DNA of 64,000 nt, taken from NCBI RefSeq assembly GCF_003953935.1, contig NZ_RXLQ01000008.1, positions 248,001 through 312,000 of the forward strand. The letters run 5' to 3'. Each line of letters begins with the position of its first letter. Positions within the stretch are counted from its first letter, which is position 1. A program made the translations under genes and the position numbers. The DNA comes from Massilia atriviolacea. Lineage in GTDB: Bacteria > Pseudomonadota > Gammaproteobacteria > Burkholderiales > Burkholderiaceae_D. Positions 28,602-41,261 of the stretch are shown here, piece by piece. The notes below the pieces were generated by a model that saw only the letters and a list, made by a program, of their open reading frames with translations, was not told where the DNA came from and ran no database searches.

Positions 28602-31238
28602 TCACTCCTGCGGGAACGTCATCGCCTTCCTCACCGCCAGGCAGCGCCGCTCGTTTTCATGCTCGTCGCGCAGCGCGCGCATGGTCCCTTCCGATAATCC
28701 CCTGAACTGCCGGCCCGCTTGCGCCAGGCGCGCCACGCTGGCCGGCGTGCAGTCTTTCGGTATCAGCGTCGCGGCCCAGGCGCGCATGTAGACCGGGCCG
28801 GCGGCCTTGTCCAGGGCCGGCAGGCGGCGCAGGCGCTCGGCCGCCGTCAGTTCGCTCAGGGCGCGCTGCCGGGCCGGATACAGGTTTTCCATCGCCGTGC
28901 GTACGCGCGAGAACGGCAGGGTGGTGTTCAGGTCCATGACCGTCGCCAGCCACTGGCGCTTGACGGCGGCGTCGGGCCGGAGCACGGTGGCGCGCAGCGC
29001 GGCCGCCTGGCCCGTATCGGAATTGTCGCGCGCCTGTTCCGCCGCGACCAGCGCCGCGCTGCCGGCGTAACCGGCGCGGCTCAGCGCCTCGACGATCTTC
29101 CAGCGCAGGTCCTGGTCCAGCGGCACGCCTTCGAGCACGGTGCCGCCGTCCAGGATCGATACCAGCCGGTCTTGCGCCTGCGCGGTGGTGGCGGCGTTCA
29201 GGTAAGCATCCATCCAGCGGTGCGTGAAGTTGGCGTTGCCCCTGCTCGCTTCCACCCCGCGCCAGGTCATCGCTTCCAGTGCGGCGATGGTCTTGTGCGC
29301 GTAGCGCGGCGGCGCGTGCATCACGTCGAGGTAGTACTTGGCGCCCGCCACCTTGCCCAGCACGTCGCCGAGCAGCTTGTAGTTCTGCTCCGCCGGGGCG
29401 TTGGCCAGCGCGGTCTGGATGAAGCGTTCCAGCGGCAGTTCGCCATCGCGCACGCCGTCCCACAGGCTTTGCCACATCATCGCGCGCAGCAGCGGCTCCT
29501 CGATGGCGCCCAGGTGGGCGCTGGCGGTGGCGAACGAGCGCTTGTCCAGCTTGACCTTGACGTAGCCCCAGTCCTGGTAGTTCGGATACACCAGGTCGGG
29601 ACAGGCCGTCCCCACCAGCGCCGGCACGCTGGTCGAGGCGCCGCTGTAGGTAACCGCCACGGTCTTGCCCGGAGCGAGCTTGCCGCCATCGAGCACGAAG
29701 GTGGCGACCTGCACCCGCTGTTCGCGCAGGGCCGGCAGCGCGGCCGGGGCGCTCTGGCGCAAGGCGAAGCTGGCGACCTTGCCGGCGCTGCAGCGGTATT
29801 CGGCCGCCAGCGTGTTCACGCCGGCCTTGTACAGCCATTGCCGCGTCCACGGCCCGAGGTCGCGCCCGGCCGCCTCGCCCAGGCTGCCGATGAAGTCGTC
29901 GAGCCTGGCGTTCTTGTACTGGTACTTGACCAGGTAGTTGTGCACGCCCTTGCGAAATACCTCGTCGCCCAGCAGGTGGCGCAGCTGCTTGAGGGTGGAC
30001 GCGCCTTTCGAGTAGGTGATCGCATCGATGTTGTCGAAGGCGTTGGCGCTCGACGCCACCGGCACTTCGATCGGGTGCGTGGCCGGGCTCTGGTCCTGCA
30101 CGTAGGCTTCCTGCTTGCCTTCGCTGTAGAAGGTCTGCCAGGCGCCGCTGAATTCGGTCGCTTCGGCCGTGGCCATGGTCGCCATGAAGGAAGCGAAGCT
30201 CTCGTTGAGCCACAGGCCGTTCCACCATTTCATGGTCACCAGGTCGCCGAACCACTGGTGCGCCATCTCGTGCATGATCACTTCGGCCAGGCTTTCGCGC
30301 TGGGCGTCGGTCATGGCCGCCTTGTACAGAAAGCCGTCCTCGGCGAAGGTGACCGCCGCCGCGTTTTCCATCGCGCCGTACAGGAAGTCGGGTACCAGCA
30401 GCTGGTCGTATTTCTCGAACTGGTAGGGGATGCCGAAGTAATCGTCGAACCAGGCCAGGCCCTGCCGGGTGTAGCTGAACCAGTCGGCCGGCGCGACCTG
30501 CGCCGCCACCGACTGGCGCGCGAACAGGCGCATCGGATACGGGCCGCTGTTGTCTTCCCAGACCTTGTACGGGCCCGCGTGCATCGAGAAATTGTAGGAG
30601 GAGAGCTGCTTTGTGGGGGGGAAGGTCCAGCGCCGCGTGGCGCCGCGCTCCTCGACCGCGCTTTCGCGCCGGGTGGAGACCACCAGCCAGTCGGCCGGCG
30701 CGGTCACCGTCAGCTGGTAGCTCGCTTTCAGGTCGGGCTGGTCGAACAGGGCGAACATCTGCTGCGCCGCCGCCGGCTCGAAGTGCGAGTAGGTGTAGAC
30801 CTTGCCGTCGACCGGGTCGAGCATGCGGTGCAGGCCTTCGCCGTTGGTGCTGTGGGCGCGCCGGTAAGCCACGGTGATGCTGTTGCGGCCCACCTTGAGG
30901 TCGCGCGCGGCGATGGTGATGTAGGCCTTGTTGTACCGGGGCGCGACCGTCACGCCGTTAACAGTGAGGCTGGCGATGCTCGCCTTGTCCAGGTCCACCG
31001 TGAGGGGGGCGCGGGTGTCGGCCAGGTCGAACTGCAGGGTGCTGGTGCCGTCGAAGCTCTCTTTGCCGGTCAGCGTGAAGTCGAGCGCATAGGCCACGTT
31101 GGCGATGCGCTTCGCGCGCGCGGCCGCCTCGGCCTGGGTGAGGGCGTCGGCGCGCACGGGCGCGGGCGCCGGGGCGGCGGCGCAGGCGGCGCCGGCCAGC
31201 AGCAGGGCGCCCAGGGCGCTCAGTCGAGAAATAGACAA
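28602..31238 (-). CDS. Exported M1-family aminopeptidase
   Basis: This zinc aminopeptidase has 878 residues. The N-terminus [20 protein letters not shown] is a signal peptide, so it works in the periplasm or outside, unlike cytosolic PepN. The substrate-anchoring motif GAMEN and zinc motif HEMAHQWFG, followed 18 residues later by NESFA, are all intact. The C-terminal third is the helical ERAP1-like domain. It is divergent from clpB with a 135-base gap. Confidence 0.92.
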   Translation of the reverse strand: MSISRLSALGALLLAGAACAAAPAPAPVRADALTQAEAAARAKRIANVAYALDFTLTGKESFDGTSTLQFDLADTRAPLTVDLDKASIASLTVNGVTVAPRYNKAYITIAARDLKVGRNSITVAYRRAHSTNGEGLHRMLDPVDGKVYTYSHFEPAAAQQMFALFDQPDLKASYQLTVTAPADWLVVSTRRESAVEERGATRRWTFPPTKQLSSYNFSMHAGPYKVWEDNSGPYPMRLFARQSVAAQVAPADWFSYTRQGLAWFDDYFGIPYQFEKYDQLLVPDFLYGAMENAAAVTFAEDGFLYKAAMTDAQRESLAEVIMHEMAHQWFGDLVTMKWWNGLWLNESFASFMATMATAEATEFSGAWQTFYSEGKQEAYVQDQSPATHPIEVPVASSANAFDNIDAITYSKGASTLKQLRHLLGDEVFRKGVHNYLVKYQYKNARLDDFIGSLGEAAGRDLGPWTRQWLYKAGVNTLAAEYRCSAGKVASFALRQSAPAALPALREQRVQVATFVLDGGKLAPGKTVAVTYSGASTSVPALVGTACPDLVYPNYQDWGYVKVKLDKRSFATASAHLGAIEEPLLRAMMWQSLWDGVRDGELPLERFIQTALANAPAEQNYKLLGDVLGKVAGAKYYLDVMHAPPRYAHKTIAALEAMTWRGVEASRGNANFTHRWMDAYLNAATTAQAQDRLVSILDGGTVLEGVPLDQDLRWKIVEALSRAGYAGSAALVAAEQARDNSDTGQAAALRATVLRPDAAVKRQWLATVMDLNTTLPFSRVRTAMENLYPARQRALSELTAAERLRRLPALDKAAGPVYMRAWAATLIPKDCTPASVARLAQAGRQFRGLSEGTMRALRDEHENERRCLAVRKAMTFPQE

Positions 31239-31306
31239 GGCGGCAATCCAATAAAAGTTTCAAAGACGCAAGAATATCATGGGCGATGCCGGGGCCGGGA
31301 TGGCGT

Positions 31307-31334
31307 CTTGAAAAAGCCGGGCACGGCCCAATCT
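31307..31334 (+). promoter_or_regulatory. Sigma-32 (heat shock) promoter of clpB
   Basis: CTTGAAA at 31307-31313 and CCCAATCT at 31327-31334 are separated by 13 bases. This matches the RpoH consensus CTTGAAA-N12-14-CCCCATnT with one clear deviation. Transcription would begin near 31341, about 33 bases before the clpB ATG. Confidence 0.75.
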
Positions 31335-31373
31335 TTTACACAAGTTAATCACACTTTTATGTGGAGCCCGACC

Positions 31374-33974
<2,601 letters not shown>

Positions 33975-34023
33975 GGCCTGGCGCGGGCGGGCGGCTTGCC
34001 GGCCCGCGCCGGGGTGCGGCGGG

Positions 34024-35070
34024 TCAGCGCTTGCGGCGCGCGCCCGCCAGGCCGGCCAGGCCAAGCAGGAACAGTCCGACCGCGCCCGGCTCGGGAACCA
34101 CGTTCCAGCCGATCACGTCGAAATACTGCTTGTCCAGCGCCGACAGCGTGAGTTTTTCGCCGAAACCGGCGGTCGGGTCGAGCAGGCCGAGGTTCATGTC
34201 GTCCTGCCAGTGGCTGGCCTGCTGGCCGTCGCCGTACACCGAACCGGTGGAGAAGGTCGCCAGCGTGGTCTGGCATTTATCGAGCGAGAAGTACTTGGTG
34301 CGCGTGTCGGCCGACCAGTCCAGGTCGGCCGCTTTCTTTGCGCTGTGCGATGAGCAGCGATACAGGTCGCCCGGGGCGATGAAGGTAAACTCGGCGTCGG
34401 CATAGTCGCCGTCACGGTTGTAGTCGAGGATGTCGACGCCGCTGATGAAGCCGAGCGCGTGGCCGATTTCGTGCGCGGCCACGCCGATGAAGTCGTAGGC
34501 CTTGCCGTCGACGCCATTGTCCGGATCGAAGTCCCAGTCGAACAGGCTGCTGAAATTGATTTCGCCGTCGGAGACGTCGTCCTTGGCGTCGGCCAGGCCG
34601 ACCGCGCGCGCATTGGCGCGGGTCATGAAGATGCTGCTGTTGTTGGCGTCGCAGTTATCGTCCAGGAAGGGCGTGGCGCTGCCGATGCCCGACGGGTTGG
34701 TGCCGGTGCCGTTCATGATGACATTCAGGCAGCTGCTGGTCGACAGGTTCGCCACGGCCTGCTTGTCGTTGCCGCTCCAGGCATCCTTGGCAAGCGCATT
34801 GCGGTAATCGTCGTAGCTGAACAGTTCGCGGGTCGAGGCGGTCGAACCGAGCACGCCCGGTTCCAGTTCCATGAAGCCGATGTTCAGGTTGACCTGTACA
34901 TTATCCTGCAACACATTGGTCCAGCGCGCGGCAGCGGCCTGGAAACCGGCCAGCGCCAGCGGGTCCATGCCGGGCGCCGAGGTGAAATTGATGACGAGGG
35001 CCTGGGCCGAGCCGGCGTAAGCGCACAGGAGGACCGGCGCGATCTTCAGTAGACGTTTGAGGTTTTTCAT
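34024..35070 (-). CDS. PEP-CTERM-sorted metalloprotease-like protein
   Basis: This 348-residue exported protein starts with a signal peptide (MKNLKRLLKIAPVLLCAYAG). It ends with a textbook PEP-CTERM tail: VPEPGAVGLFLLGLAGLAG followed by ARRKR. Such tails are cut by exosortase, which is not encoded in this window. In the middle is GVAAHEIGHALGF, the HExxHxxGF zinc motif of metzincin-type proteases, so it is likely an active surface or matrix protease of the NF038122-like group. The motif TGTCGGA-N3-CTTTACA lies about 190 bases upstream. Genes with this tail usually serve extracellular matrix and floc formation. Confidence 0.9.
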   Translation of the reverse strand: MKNLKRLLKIAPVLLCAYAGSAQALVINFTSAPGMDPLALAGFQAAAARWTNVLQDNVQVNLNIGFMELEPGVLGSTASTRELFSYDDYRNALAKDAWSGNDKQAVANLSTSSCLNVIMNGTGTNPSGIGSATPFLDDNCDANNSSIFMTRANARAVGLADAKDDVSDGEINFSSLFDWDFDPDNGVDGKAYDFIGVAAHEIGHALGFISGVDILDYNRDGDYADAEFTFIAPGDLYRCSSHSAKKAADLDWSADTRTKYFSLDKCQTTLATFSTGSVYGDGQQASHWQDDMNLGLLDPTAGFGEKLTLSALDKQYFDVIGWNVVPEPGAVGLFLLGLAGLAGARRKR

Positions 35071-35260
35071 TTCCGCTTTTCAAGGTGTCGCTGATTGCTA
35101 TCAGACTGTGATTATATTTTTAACCATGCTTGGTGCAATATGGCATTGCCCGCATGGCTTACTCTCAAAAGCGTATTTTAAAAGCAAGTTTCGCGCCTGA
35201 AACTTAACCCCTTGTTCCTGAACATGAAATTATGGGTGGGGGCGGATTTGACAGTTGCAC

Positions 35261-35277
35261 TGTAAAGATATCCGACA
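35261..35277 (-). promoter_or_regulatory. TGTCGGA-N3-CTTTACA motif, copy 2
   Basis: Read on the minus strand, the sequence is TGTCGGAtatCTTTACA, directed toward the PEP-CTERM gene. It matches the site at 23714-23730 at all 14 non-spacer bases. It is followed by ACAGTGCAACTGT, a small inverted repeat partly overlapping it. I infer a shared regulator or promoter class. Confidence 0.6.
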
Positions 35278-35287
35278 TTGCTGGGCA

Positions 35288-35329
35288 GAAAAAAACCGCC
35301 ATGCCTGCGCGCTGCAGGGATGGCGGTTA
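35288..35329 (-). terminator. Terminator of the receiver-rod gene
   Basis: On the minus strand, AACCGCCAT pairs with ATGGCGGTT (35320-35328 with 35294-35302) and is followed by seven T. It begins 23 bases after the stop codon of the gene at 35352. Confidence 0.85.
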
Positions 35330-35351
35330 TGTTGGAGAGGAAGCGTGCCGT

Positions 35352-37406
35352 TCAGGCGCGGCCTTCGCGCATGAAGCGCTGGATGTGATCGAGCATCACG
35401 GCGTCCGAATACGGTTTGCCGAGCAGGACATCGACACCGGCTTCGGCGGCCTTGACCTGGTAGCTTTCTTCGGCACTGATCATGATCACGGGAATGTGCG
35501 CCGTCAGGGGATTCTGGCGCACGTGCCTGGTCAGGTCGAAGCCGTTCATGCCCGGCATTTCGACGTCGGTGATGAGCACGTCGGGCATGCGCTCGGCGAT
35601 CTGCTTCATCGCGTCGAGGCCGTCTTCGGCCATCGCCACCTGGAACTGGTTGTTGATCAGCAAACGGTTGGTTTTGACCCGCACCACTTTGGAATCGTCG
35701 GCGATCATGACCACGGTGTCGGTGGCGACCTTGGGCTGGTGGACCCGCTTGACAGGGGATGCCTCGGCCGGCGGCGCGGCGGGCACGCTCGCGGCAGCGG
35801 CAAGGCGTGCGGCTTCTTCCGCTGCGAGACGCTCGGCTTCCGCACGTGCCGCTTGTTCGGCGGCGAGACGCTCGGCTTCCACGCGTGCTGCCTGCTCAGC
35901 GGCGACGCGTTCAGCTTCGAGGCGTGCCGCTTGCTCTGCGGCGACGCGCTCGGCTTCGATCCGTGCCGCTTGCTCTGCCGCGACGCGCTCGGCTTCCGCG
36001 CGTGCCGCTTGTTCCGCCGCGACGCGTTCGGCTTCGGCGCGTGCCGCTTGTTCGGCAGCAAGGCGCTCGGCTTCCGCGCGTGCCGCTTGTTCCGCCGCGA
36101 CGCGTTCGGCTTCGGCGCGTGCCGCTTGTTCGGCAGCAAGGCGCTCGGCTTCCGCGCGTGCCGCTTGTTCCGCCGCGACGCGTTCGGCTTCGGCACGGGC
36201 AGCCTGTTCCGCCGCAAGGCGCTCGGCCTCGAGGCGGGCGGCTTGTTCGGCTGCTACGCGTTCAGCTTCCTGCTCTGCCTGCAGACGCGCAGCCTCGGCG
36301 TCGGCGCGGCGTTGTTCTTCCATGCGCGCCGCTGCTTCGGCAGCGAGGCGCTCGGCTTCGATGCGGGCCGCTTCTTCCGCAGCCAGCCGTTCGGCTTCAC
36401 GCTGCGCGGCCTCTTCGGCAGCGATGCGCTCGGCCTCGCGCTGGGCCGCTTCGAGGGCGGCGATGCGCTCCGCTTCCACTTGCGCGGCGTGTTCATCGGC
36501 AAGGCGCCTGGCTTCCAGTTGTGCCGCCTGCTCGTCGGCAATGCGCTTCGCTTCCAGCTGCGCGGCCTGCTCGTCGGCCTGGCGTTGGGCTTCCAGTTGC
36601 GCCGCCTGCTCGTCGGCGATGCGTTTCGCTTCCAGCTGCGCGGCCTGCTCATCGGCCAGGCGGATCGCCTCCAGCTGCGCCGCTTGCTCATCGGCGATGC
36701 GCTTCGCTTGCGCCTGGGTCGCCTGTTCAGCGGCCAGCCGCTGCGCTTCCAGCTGCGCCGCCTGCTCGTCGGCGAGGCGTTGCGCTTCCTGCCGGGCAGC
36801 CTCTTCGGCGGCCAGGCGTTCCGCTTCCATGCGGGCGATATTGATGGCGGCGATGCGTTCGGCTTCCACGCGAACGGCTGCGTCGAAGGCGGCGCGCGCC
36901 GCTTCGGCACGTGCCGCTTCTTCGGCGGCAAGACGTTCTTCTTCGAGGCGCGCCGCTTCCAGGGCGGCCAGGCGTTCCGCTTCCTCGCGTTCGGCTTCGG
37001 CTGCCGCCAGTCGCTCGGCTTCCAGGCGCGCCGCTTCCTCGGCGGCGGCCACGCGTTCGGCGTCCAGGCGGGCCGCTTCGCGGATCTCCTCCAGCCGCGC
37101 TTCCTCTTCGATGCGGGCTTGTTCCAGTGCCGCCAGGCGGTCGTGCTCGGCTTGCGCGCGCGCTTCGGCGATCAGGCGCGCTTCTTCGACGCGGGCGGCT
37201 TCCTCGGCCGCTTCCTTCTCGGCTTGCTGGCGCGCGAAGCTCTTCGCTTGCACGTTCGCATCGACCAGGCTCGGTTCGTCGCGCTGTTGCAGCGCCTTGA
37301 TTTCGCGTTCGCGCAGCTTGTACATGAGCACGCGATAGCCCACGTAGAGCAACACGATGATCAAAACGCCTATGCCGACATTGGTTTCGTAACTTAAAGT
37401 AAACAC
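35352..37406 (-). CDS. Membrane-anchored helical rod carrying a C-terminal response-regulator receiver
   Basis: This 684-residue protein has an unusual layout. Residues about 10-30 ([20 protein letters not shown]) form one membrane anchor. Residues about 31-540 are an Ala/Glu/Arg/Gln-rich helix made of variants of [13 protein letters not shown], repeating mostly every 13 residues, like TolA domain II or a single alpha helix. Residues about 562-684 form a complete receiver domain: acidic pair Asp570-Asp571, phospho-acceptor Asp614 in LITDVEMPG, and Lys664 in LLGKPYS. There is no DNA-binding or enzymatic output. If fully helical, the rod would be about 75 nm long. No histidine kinase is adjacent. 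It could be a tethered phosphate-dependent docking protein, for example in chemotaxis or motility. Domain calls are firm; the role is inferred. Confidence 0.85.
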   Translation of the reverse strand: MFTLSYETNVGIGVLIIVLLYVGYRVLMYKLREREIKALQQRDEPSLVDANVQAKSFARQQAEKEAAEEAARVEEARLIAEARAQAEHDRLAALEQARIEEEARLEEIREAARLDAERVAAAEEAARLEAERLAAAEAEREEAERLAALEAARLEEERLAAEEAARAEAARAAFDAAVRVEAERIAAINIARMEAERLAAEEAARQEAQRLADEQAAQLEAQRLAAEQATQAQAKRIADEQAAQLEAIRLADEQAAQLEAKRIADEQAAQLEAQRQADEQAAQLEAKRIADEQAAQLEARRLADEHAAQVEAERIAALEAAQREAERIAAEEAAQREAERLAAEEAARIEAERLAAEAAARMEEQRRADAEAARLQAEQEAERVAAEQAARLEAERLAAEQAARAEAERVAAEQAARAEAERLAAEQAARAEAERVAAEQAARAEAERLAAEQAARAEAERVAAEQAARAEAERVAAEQAARIEAERVAAEQAARLEAERVAAEQAARVEAERLAAEQAARAEAERLAAEEAARLAAAASVPAAPPAEASPVKRVHQPKVATDTVVMIADDSKVVRVKTNRLLINNQFQVAMAEDGLDAMKQIAERMPDVLITDVEMPGMNGFDLTRHVRQNPLTAHIPVIMISAEESYQVKAAEAGVDVLLGKPYSDAVMLDHIQRFMREGRA
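35985..36197. repeat. 78-bp near-identical repeats inside the rod gene
   Basis: A 78-base unit beginning GCGCTCGGCTTCCGCGCGTG starts at 35985, 36063 and 36141. The first two copies are identical to the base and the third runs most of a unit before diverging. Each unit encodes two 13-residue blocks alternating Leu and Val. Perfect identity at synonymous sites points to recent expansion or gene conversion. Confidence 0.85.
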
Positions 37407-37652
37407 GCGAACAGCTCTCCGTCATTACCTTATTTCAAGGCAATTGGTTAATAAAAGGCGATCTTGGTCGTAGGCAACAATGATACACCGGCGAGCGCCA
37501 GAACACGATGCATGGTTGCGAGCAATTCACGTCTGCTTGTGTTCCGGCAGGAAATGTGGATCGGGTAATGGTATCGCCCCTTGCTACTTTATTGGTATTT
37601 TTTCCAGAGCTCAACAGGAAAACGCATATCCCGCCACTATTTTGCCTTATAC

Positions 37653-37676
37653 AAAAAAGCCGGCGCATGCCGGCTT
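37653..37676 (-). terminator. Terminator of katE
   Basis: The stem AAGCCGGC / GCCGGCTT (37657-37664 and 37669-37676) with loop GCAT is followed on the minus strand by a T run. It starts 18 bases after the katE stop. The rest of the gap 37407-37694 carries the promoter region of the rod gene; I see no clear consensus there. Confidence 0.85.
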
Positions 37677-37694
37677 TACCACACCTGTTGTTGC

Positions 37695-40109
37695 TTACAC
37701 GCTTGGCGGATCGGTTTCGCGCTCGAATAGGCGGTGCCGCGCGAGCGCCTGTTTGAATTGCGCCAGCGCCAGCGCCACCAGGCCGGGCGCCGTCCTGACG
37801 ATGCCGGGGTCGTCGCAACCGTCCGGCAGGGTGCTCGGGATGGCGGCGCAGGCCAGCAGGTCGACGCCGTTGCCGATCGCCAGGATCGGCTTGCCGTGGC
37901 GATACTGCTCGCGCACGAAGTCGAGCGCGCGCGCATCGCGGGCCAGGGCCATCATGCCGTCATCCCCGCCCGGGGCGACCATCGCGTCGTACACCACCGA
38001 GGGCGTGACGTCGAAGGTGGTTTCGACATGCAGCGCATCGCCATCGAGCGAGCCGGCCTGTCCGAGCCGCTGGCCGACCAGGCGCGGCACGGCGCCCGCT
38101 TCCAGCAGGGCCGCGTAGACCGCGCGCACGGCCGCGCCATCGGCGCCTTGCGCGACCAGGATCGCGACCTGGCGCGTGCGGATGCCGGTGACGCCGGGGC
38201 GGGTGAGCAGCGACAGGGCGGGCGAGGGCGGGTAGCCCGGCAGCGGCAAGCCGCCGGCCAGGGGCAAGGGCGGCGGCACCGCGATGCCCAGGCCGCTGGC
38301 GACGGCGTGCGCCAGGCTGGCGTCCACATTCACCAGCCCGGCCACCATGCGCACCCGGATCGCCAGCGTTTCCACGCGCGTGAGCTCGAAGCGGAAGGCG
38401 TCGATGATGTGGGCTTTCTCGGGCGCGCTCTGGCTGATCCAGAACAGGCGCGCCTGCGAGTAGTGGTCGGCGAACAAGGCCGGTTTGCCGCGCAGCTTGT
38501 TGCCGGCCACGGGCTCGGGCACGCTGACGAAACCGGCGCGCCCGGCCTGGAACGGGCAGCCGCCGGCCAGCGAGTTGGGCTCGTAGTTGACCCGGCCGCG
38601 GTTGACCGTTTGCCGGTGAAAGCCGTCGCGCTGGTTGTTGTGGACCTCGGCCAGCGGCGCGTTGATGGGGATTTCGTGGAAGTTGGGGCCGCCCAGGCGC
38701 GTGATCTGGGTATCCGGATAGGAATGGTTGCGGCCCTGCAGGACCGGATCGTTGCTGAAGTCGATGCCGGGAACGATGTGCTGGGTGCAAAAGGCCACTT
38801 GTTCGGTCTCGGCAAAGAAATTGTCCGGGTTGCGGTTCAGGACCAGCCGGCCGACCGGGAACACCGGGATCATTTCTTCCGGGATCAATTTGGTCGGGTC
38901 GAGCACGTCGAAGGGGAAGCTCTCGGCCTGCTCGTCGGTGAATACTTGCAGGCCCAGCTCGTACTCGGGGAAGTTGCCCGCTTCGATGGCTTCCCACAGG
39001 TCGCGCCGGTGGAAGTCGGTGTCGAGTCCACGCAGCCTGAACGCTTCGTCCCACACCAGCGAATGGGTGCCTTGCAGCGGCGACCAGTGGAACTTGCACA
39101 GGTGCACATCGCCACTGGTGTTGACCAGCTTGAAGGTGTGCACGCCGAAGCCCTGCATCATGCGGTAGCTGCGCGGAATGGCGCGGTCGGACATGATCCA
39201 CATCAGCATGTGGGTGATTTCGGGGCTGAGCGAGGCGAAATCCCAGAAGCTGTCGTGCGCGCTGGACGCCTGCGGCATGGCGTGGTGCGGTTCGGGCTTG
39301 AGCGCGTGGGCGACGTCGGGAAACTTCATCGGGTCCTGGATGAAGAATACCGGGATGTTGTTGCCGACCAGGTCCCAGTTGCCTTCGTCCGTGTAGAACT
39401 TGACCGCGAAGCCGCGCACGTCGCGCGCGGTGTCGGGCGAGCCGCGTTCGCCGGTGGCGGTGGAGAAACGCACGAAGACCGGGGTGCGCTTGCCGGCGTA
39501 GGCAAACGGCGCGGCGCGCGTCAGCTGGCCCAGGTCCTGGTAGGATTCGAAATAGCCGTGCGCGCCCGAACCGCGCGCATGCACCACCCGCTCGGGGATG
39601 CGCTCGTGGTCGAAATGGGTGATCTTTTCGCGCATGACGAAGTCTTCCAGCGCGATCGGTCCGCGCAGGCCGATCTTGAGCGAATCCTGGTTGCTGGACA
39701 CGGCAGTGCCCTGGTTGGTGCTCAGGCGCTGTTCGGTATCGTCGGCGCGCACCCGGTCGAGCGAACTGTTGAGGGCGTTGCCGCCCAGGCGCGGGATGCC
39801 GGCCCCGACCTTGGGCGAGGCGACGTTGTCGGTGCCGGTGCTGGCCGTGGCCAGCGGGGTCGGGGCAGCGTAGGCTTCGCCGGTATGGGGCGTCATTGCC
39901 TTGTCGCCGTATTCGAGCGGCTTGGTGGCGTTGAACGGCCGGTCGTCGGCCAGGTCGGCTTCGCCGCCGGCCTTTTCGAGCAGGCGTTCCGCAGCAGGAT
40001 TGGCGGTGCCCAGGCTGCCGGGCAGGGTCGGATCCGACGGGCCCGCAACGGTGCTGAAGATGGAGCCTGCGCCGTCGGTGGACGGTCCGCTTTGTTTACG
40101 TGTGACCAT
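37695..40109 (-). CDS. katE: Large-subunit catalase (KatE / HPII type)
   Basis: This 804-residue monofunctional haem catalase breaks hydrogen peroxide into water and oxygen. The long N-terminal extension (about 1-120) and the C-terminal flavodoxin/DJ-1-like domain (about 630-804, with [21 protein letters not shown] and [11 protein letters not shown]) mark it as the HPII class. The catalytic His is in [12 protein letters not shown], the distal Asn region in [12 protein letters not shown], and the proximal haem Tyr in [12 protein letters not shown]. It is divergent from the questin-oxidase-family gene. KatE is usually a stationary-phase (RpoS) gene; I see no decisive promoter. Confidence 0.95.
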   Translation of the reverse strand: MVTRKQSGPSTDGAGSIFSTVAGPSDPTLPGSLGTANPAAERLLEKAGGEADLADDRPFNATKPLEYGDKAMTPHTGEAYAAPTPLATASTGTDNVASPKVGAGIPRLGGNALNSSLDRVRADDTEQRLSTNQGTAVSSNQDSLKIGLRGPIALEDFVMREKITHFDHERIPERVVHARGSGAHGYFESYQDLGQLTRAAPFAYAGKRTPVFVRFSTATGERGSPDTARDVRGFAVKFYTDEGNWDLVGNNIPVFFIQDPMKFPDVAHALKPEPHHAMPQASSAHDSFWDFASLSPEITHMLMWIMSDRAIPRSYRMMQGFGVHTFKLVNTSGDVHLCKFHWSPLQGTHSLVWDEAFRLRGLDTDFHRRDLWEAIEAGNFPEYELGLQVFTDEQAESFPFDVLDPTKLIPEEMIPVFPVGRLVLNRNPDNFFAETEQVAFCTQHIVPGIDFSNDPVLQGRNHSYPDTQITRLGGPNFHEIPINAPLAEVHNNQRDGFHRQTVNRGRVNYEPNSLAGGCPFQAGRAGFVSVPEPVAGNKLRGKPALFADHYSQARLFWISQSAPEKAHIIDAFRFELTRVETLAIRVRMVAGLVNVDASLAHAVASGLGIAVPPPLPLAGGLPLPGYPPSPALSLLTRPGVTGIRTRQVAILVAQGADGAAVRAVYAALLEAGAVPRLVGQRLGQAGSLDGDALHVETTFDVTPSVVYDAMVAPGGDDGMMALARDARALDFVREQYRHGKPILAIGNGVDLLACAAIPSTLPDGCDDPGIVRTAPGLVALALAQFKQALARHRLFERETDPPSV

Positions 40110-40272
40110 GGATTACCTCTTAGAAAGAGTGGGGCCGGCGCCCCTGGCCTGTCGAGTTTGCATCGCTGCCGCCGCGTGGAATTGATCATGGACAGGCGAT
40201 GCGGCGCGGGAGATCAGGGCGCCGCCACAGGTGTTACGCTGTCGGCTGGACGAACCGACATGGATATGGTGT

Positions 40273-41244
40273 ATGAGGATGCTTTCCGAAACTTGCCGGG
40301 CCTTGCTCGAACGCAGCAAGCGCTTCGGGCCGCTGTACGGCGACCGGCTCGCCAATCACTTGCCGATGACGTTGATCGCGCTCGACCGCATGGGCGCGCC
40401 GGCCGGGCACATGGAGCGCGCTTACGAGGCCAATGCCCGCCAATTGCGGCTGCGCGACGGCGATATCGGCCCCGTGACGGACGCGGCCGACTGGCTGGGC
40501 AAGGGCCGCAATGCCGGCGGGCTGGAATTATATTTCCGGGCCTGCGCAGGCCGCGACGGGCTCGACGCCGTGTTGCGCGCATGGGTGCCGCGCCTGTTGC
40601 CGGGGGTGGCGGCGTCGGCCTTCCATTGCCTGATCCGGCTGGCGTATGCCATCGATGCCGGCGAGCAGGATGAGGCTTGCGCGGCGCTGGCGTACTGGGT
40701 CATGGAATACGTGAGCCTGGATTTGCCGGATGACACGGTGAACGAGGCGCCGGCCGCCATTGCGGCACGCCTGGCGCGCGCGGTGGCCGGGCACGCGCCG
40801 TGGAGCGGCATCATCATCGACCGCATGCGGCAGGCGGCGGCGCATCCCGGCGTGGCCGGGACCGCGCTCCAGCCGTCTGGCCTCGACTTGCGGCAAGTGG
40901 CGCAGTTCGCGCTCGGCGCCTACCATGCGCGCGAAGATTTCACGCTGTTGCACACGGTCACGGCGTGCCACGCGTTCCGTCTGCTGCTGCCGTATGCGGG
41001 CCAGCCGCAGCGGGCCCTGCGCTACCTGTGGGAGGCGGTGGTGGTGGCCACGCTGACGGTCGAGGCCAGCGGCGCCGCCAGTCCCGCCGCCGCCGCGCAC
41101 CTCGACTGGAAGGAGTGCCTCGCCCATGCCGCGCGGGCCACCGATGCGCACGTCGTCAAGCTATGCTGGTCGGCCTACTGCGAAGACCTTGTTGACCGCG
41201 ATCCGCGCTACCTGGCGATTGCCGCGCGCAAGCTCGCCATGTAA
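40273..41244 (+). CDS. Questin oxidase family protein (DUF4243-like)
   Basis: The 323-residue product matches the questin oxidase family, whose fungal members open anthraquinone rings by a Baeyer-Villiger reaction; bacterial members are uncharacterised. Family features are NHLPMTLIALDRMGA near the N-terminus, LPGVAASAFHCLIRLAYAID, an ALAYWVMEY segment, and YHAREDFTLLHTVTACHAFR near the C-terminus. It is mostly helical with no cofactor motif. The start is ATG 40273, with a second in-frame ATG two codons later. A small exported protein gene follows 17 bases downstream. Confidence 0.75.
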   Translation: MRMLSETCRALLERSKRFGPLYGDRLANHLPMTLIALDRMGAPAGHMERAYEANARQLRLRDGDIGPVTDAADWLGKGRNAGGLELYFRACAGRDGLDAVLRAWVPRLLPGVAASAFHCLIRLAYAIDAGEQDEACAALAYWVMEYVSLDLPDDTVNEAPAAIAARLARAVAGHAPWSGIIIDRMRQAAAHPGVAGTALQPSGLDLRQVAQFALGAYHAREDFTLLHTVTACHAFRLLLPYAGQPQRALRYLWEAVVVATLTVEASGAASPAAAAHLDWKECLAHAARATDAHVVKLCWSAYCEDLVDRDPRYLAIAARKLAM

Positions 41245-41261
41245 TTTGCTGAAAGAACCAT

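Noticed and set aside
28719-31373. N-terminal extension of clpB by about 885 codons
   Set aside because: It is antisense to the aminopeptidase gene. ClpB similarity starts exactly at ATG 31374 and a heat-shock promoter lies just before it.
35985-36197. CRISPR-like array
   Set aside because: The 78-bp units are directly joined coding repeats with no unique spacers.
35232-37397. 721-codon plus-strand frame with Cys/Phe/Arg-rich repeats
   Set aside because: It mirrors the repeats of the rod gene on the opposite strand. The rod frame has a membrane anchor and a full receiver domain, so it is the real one.
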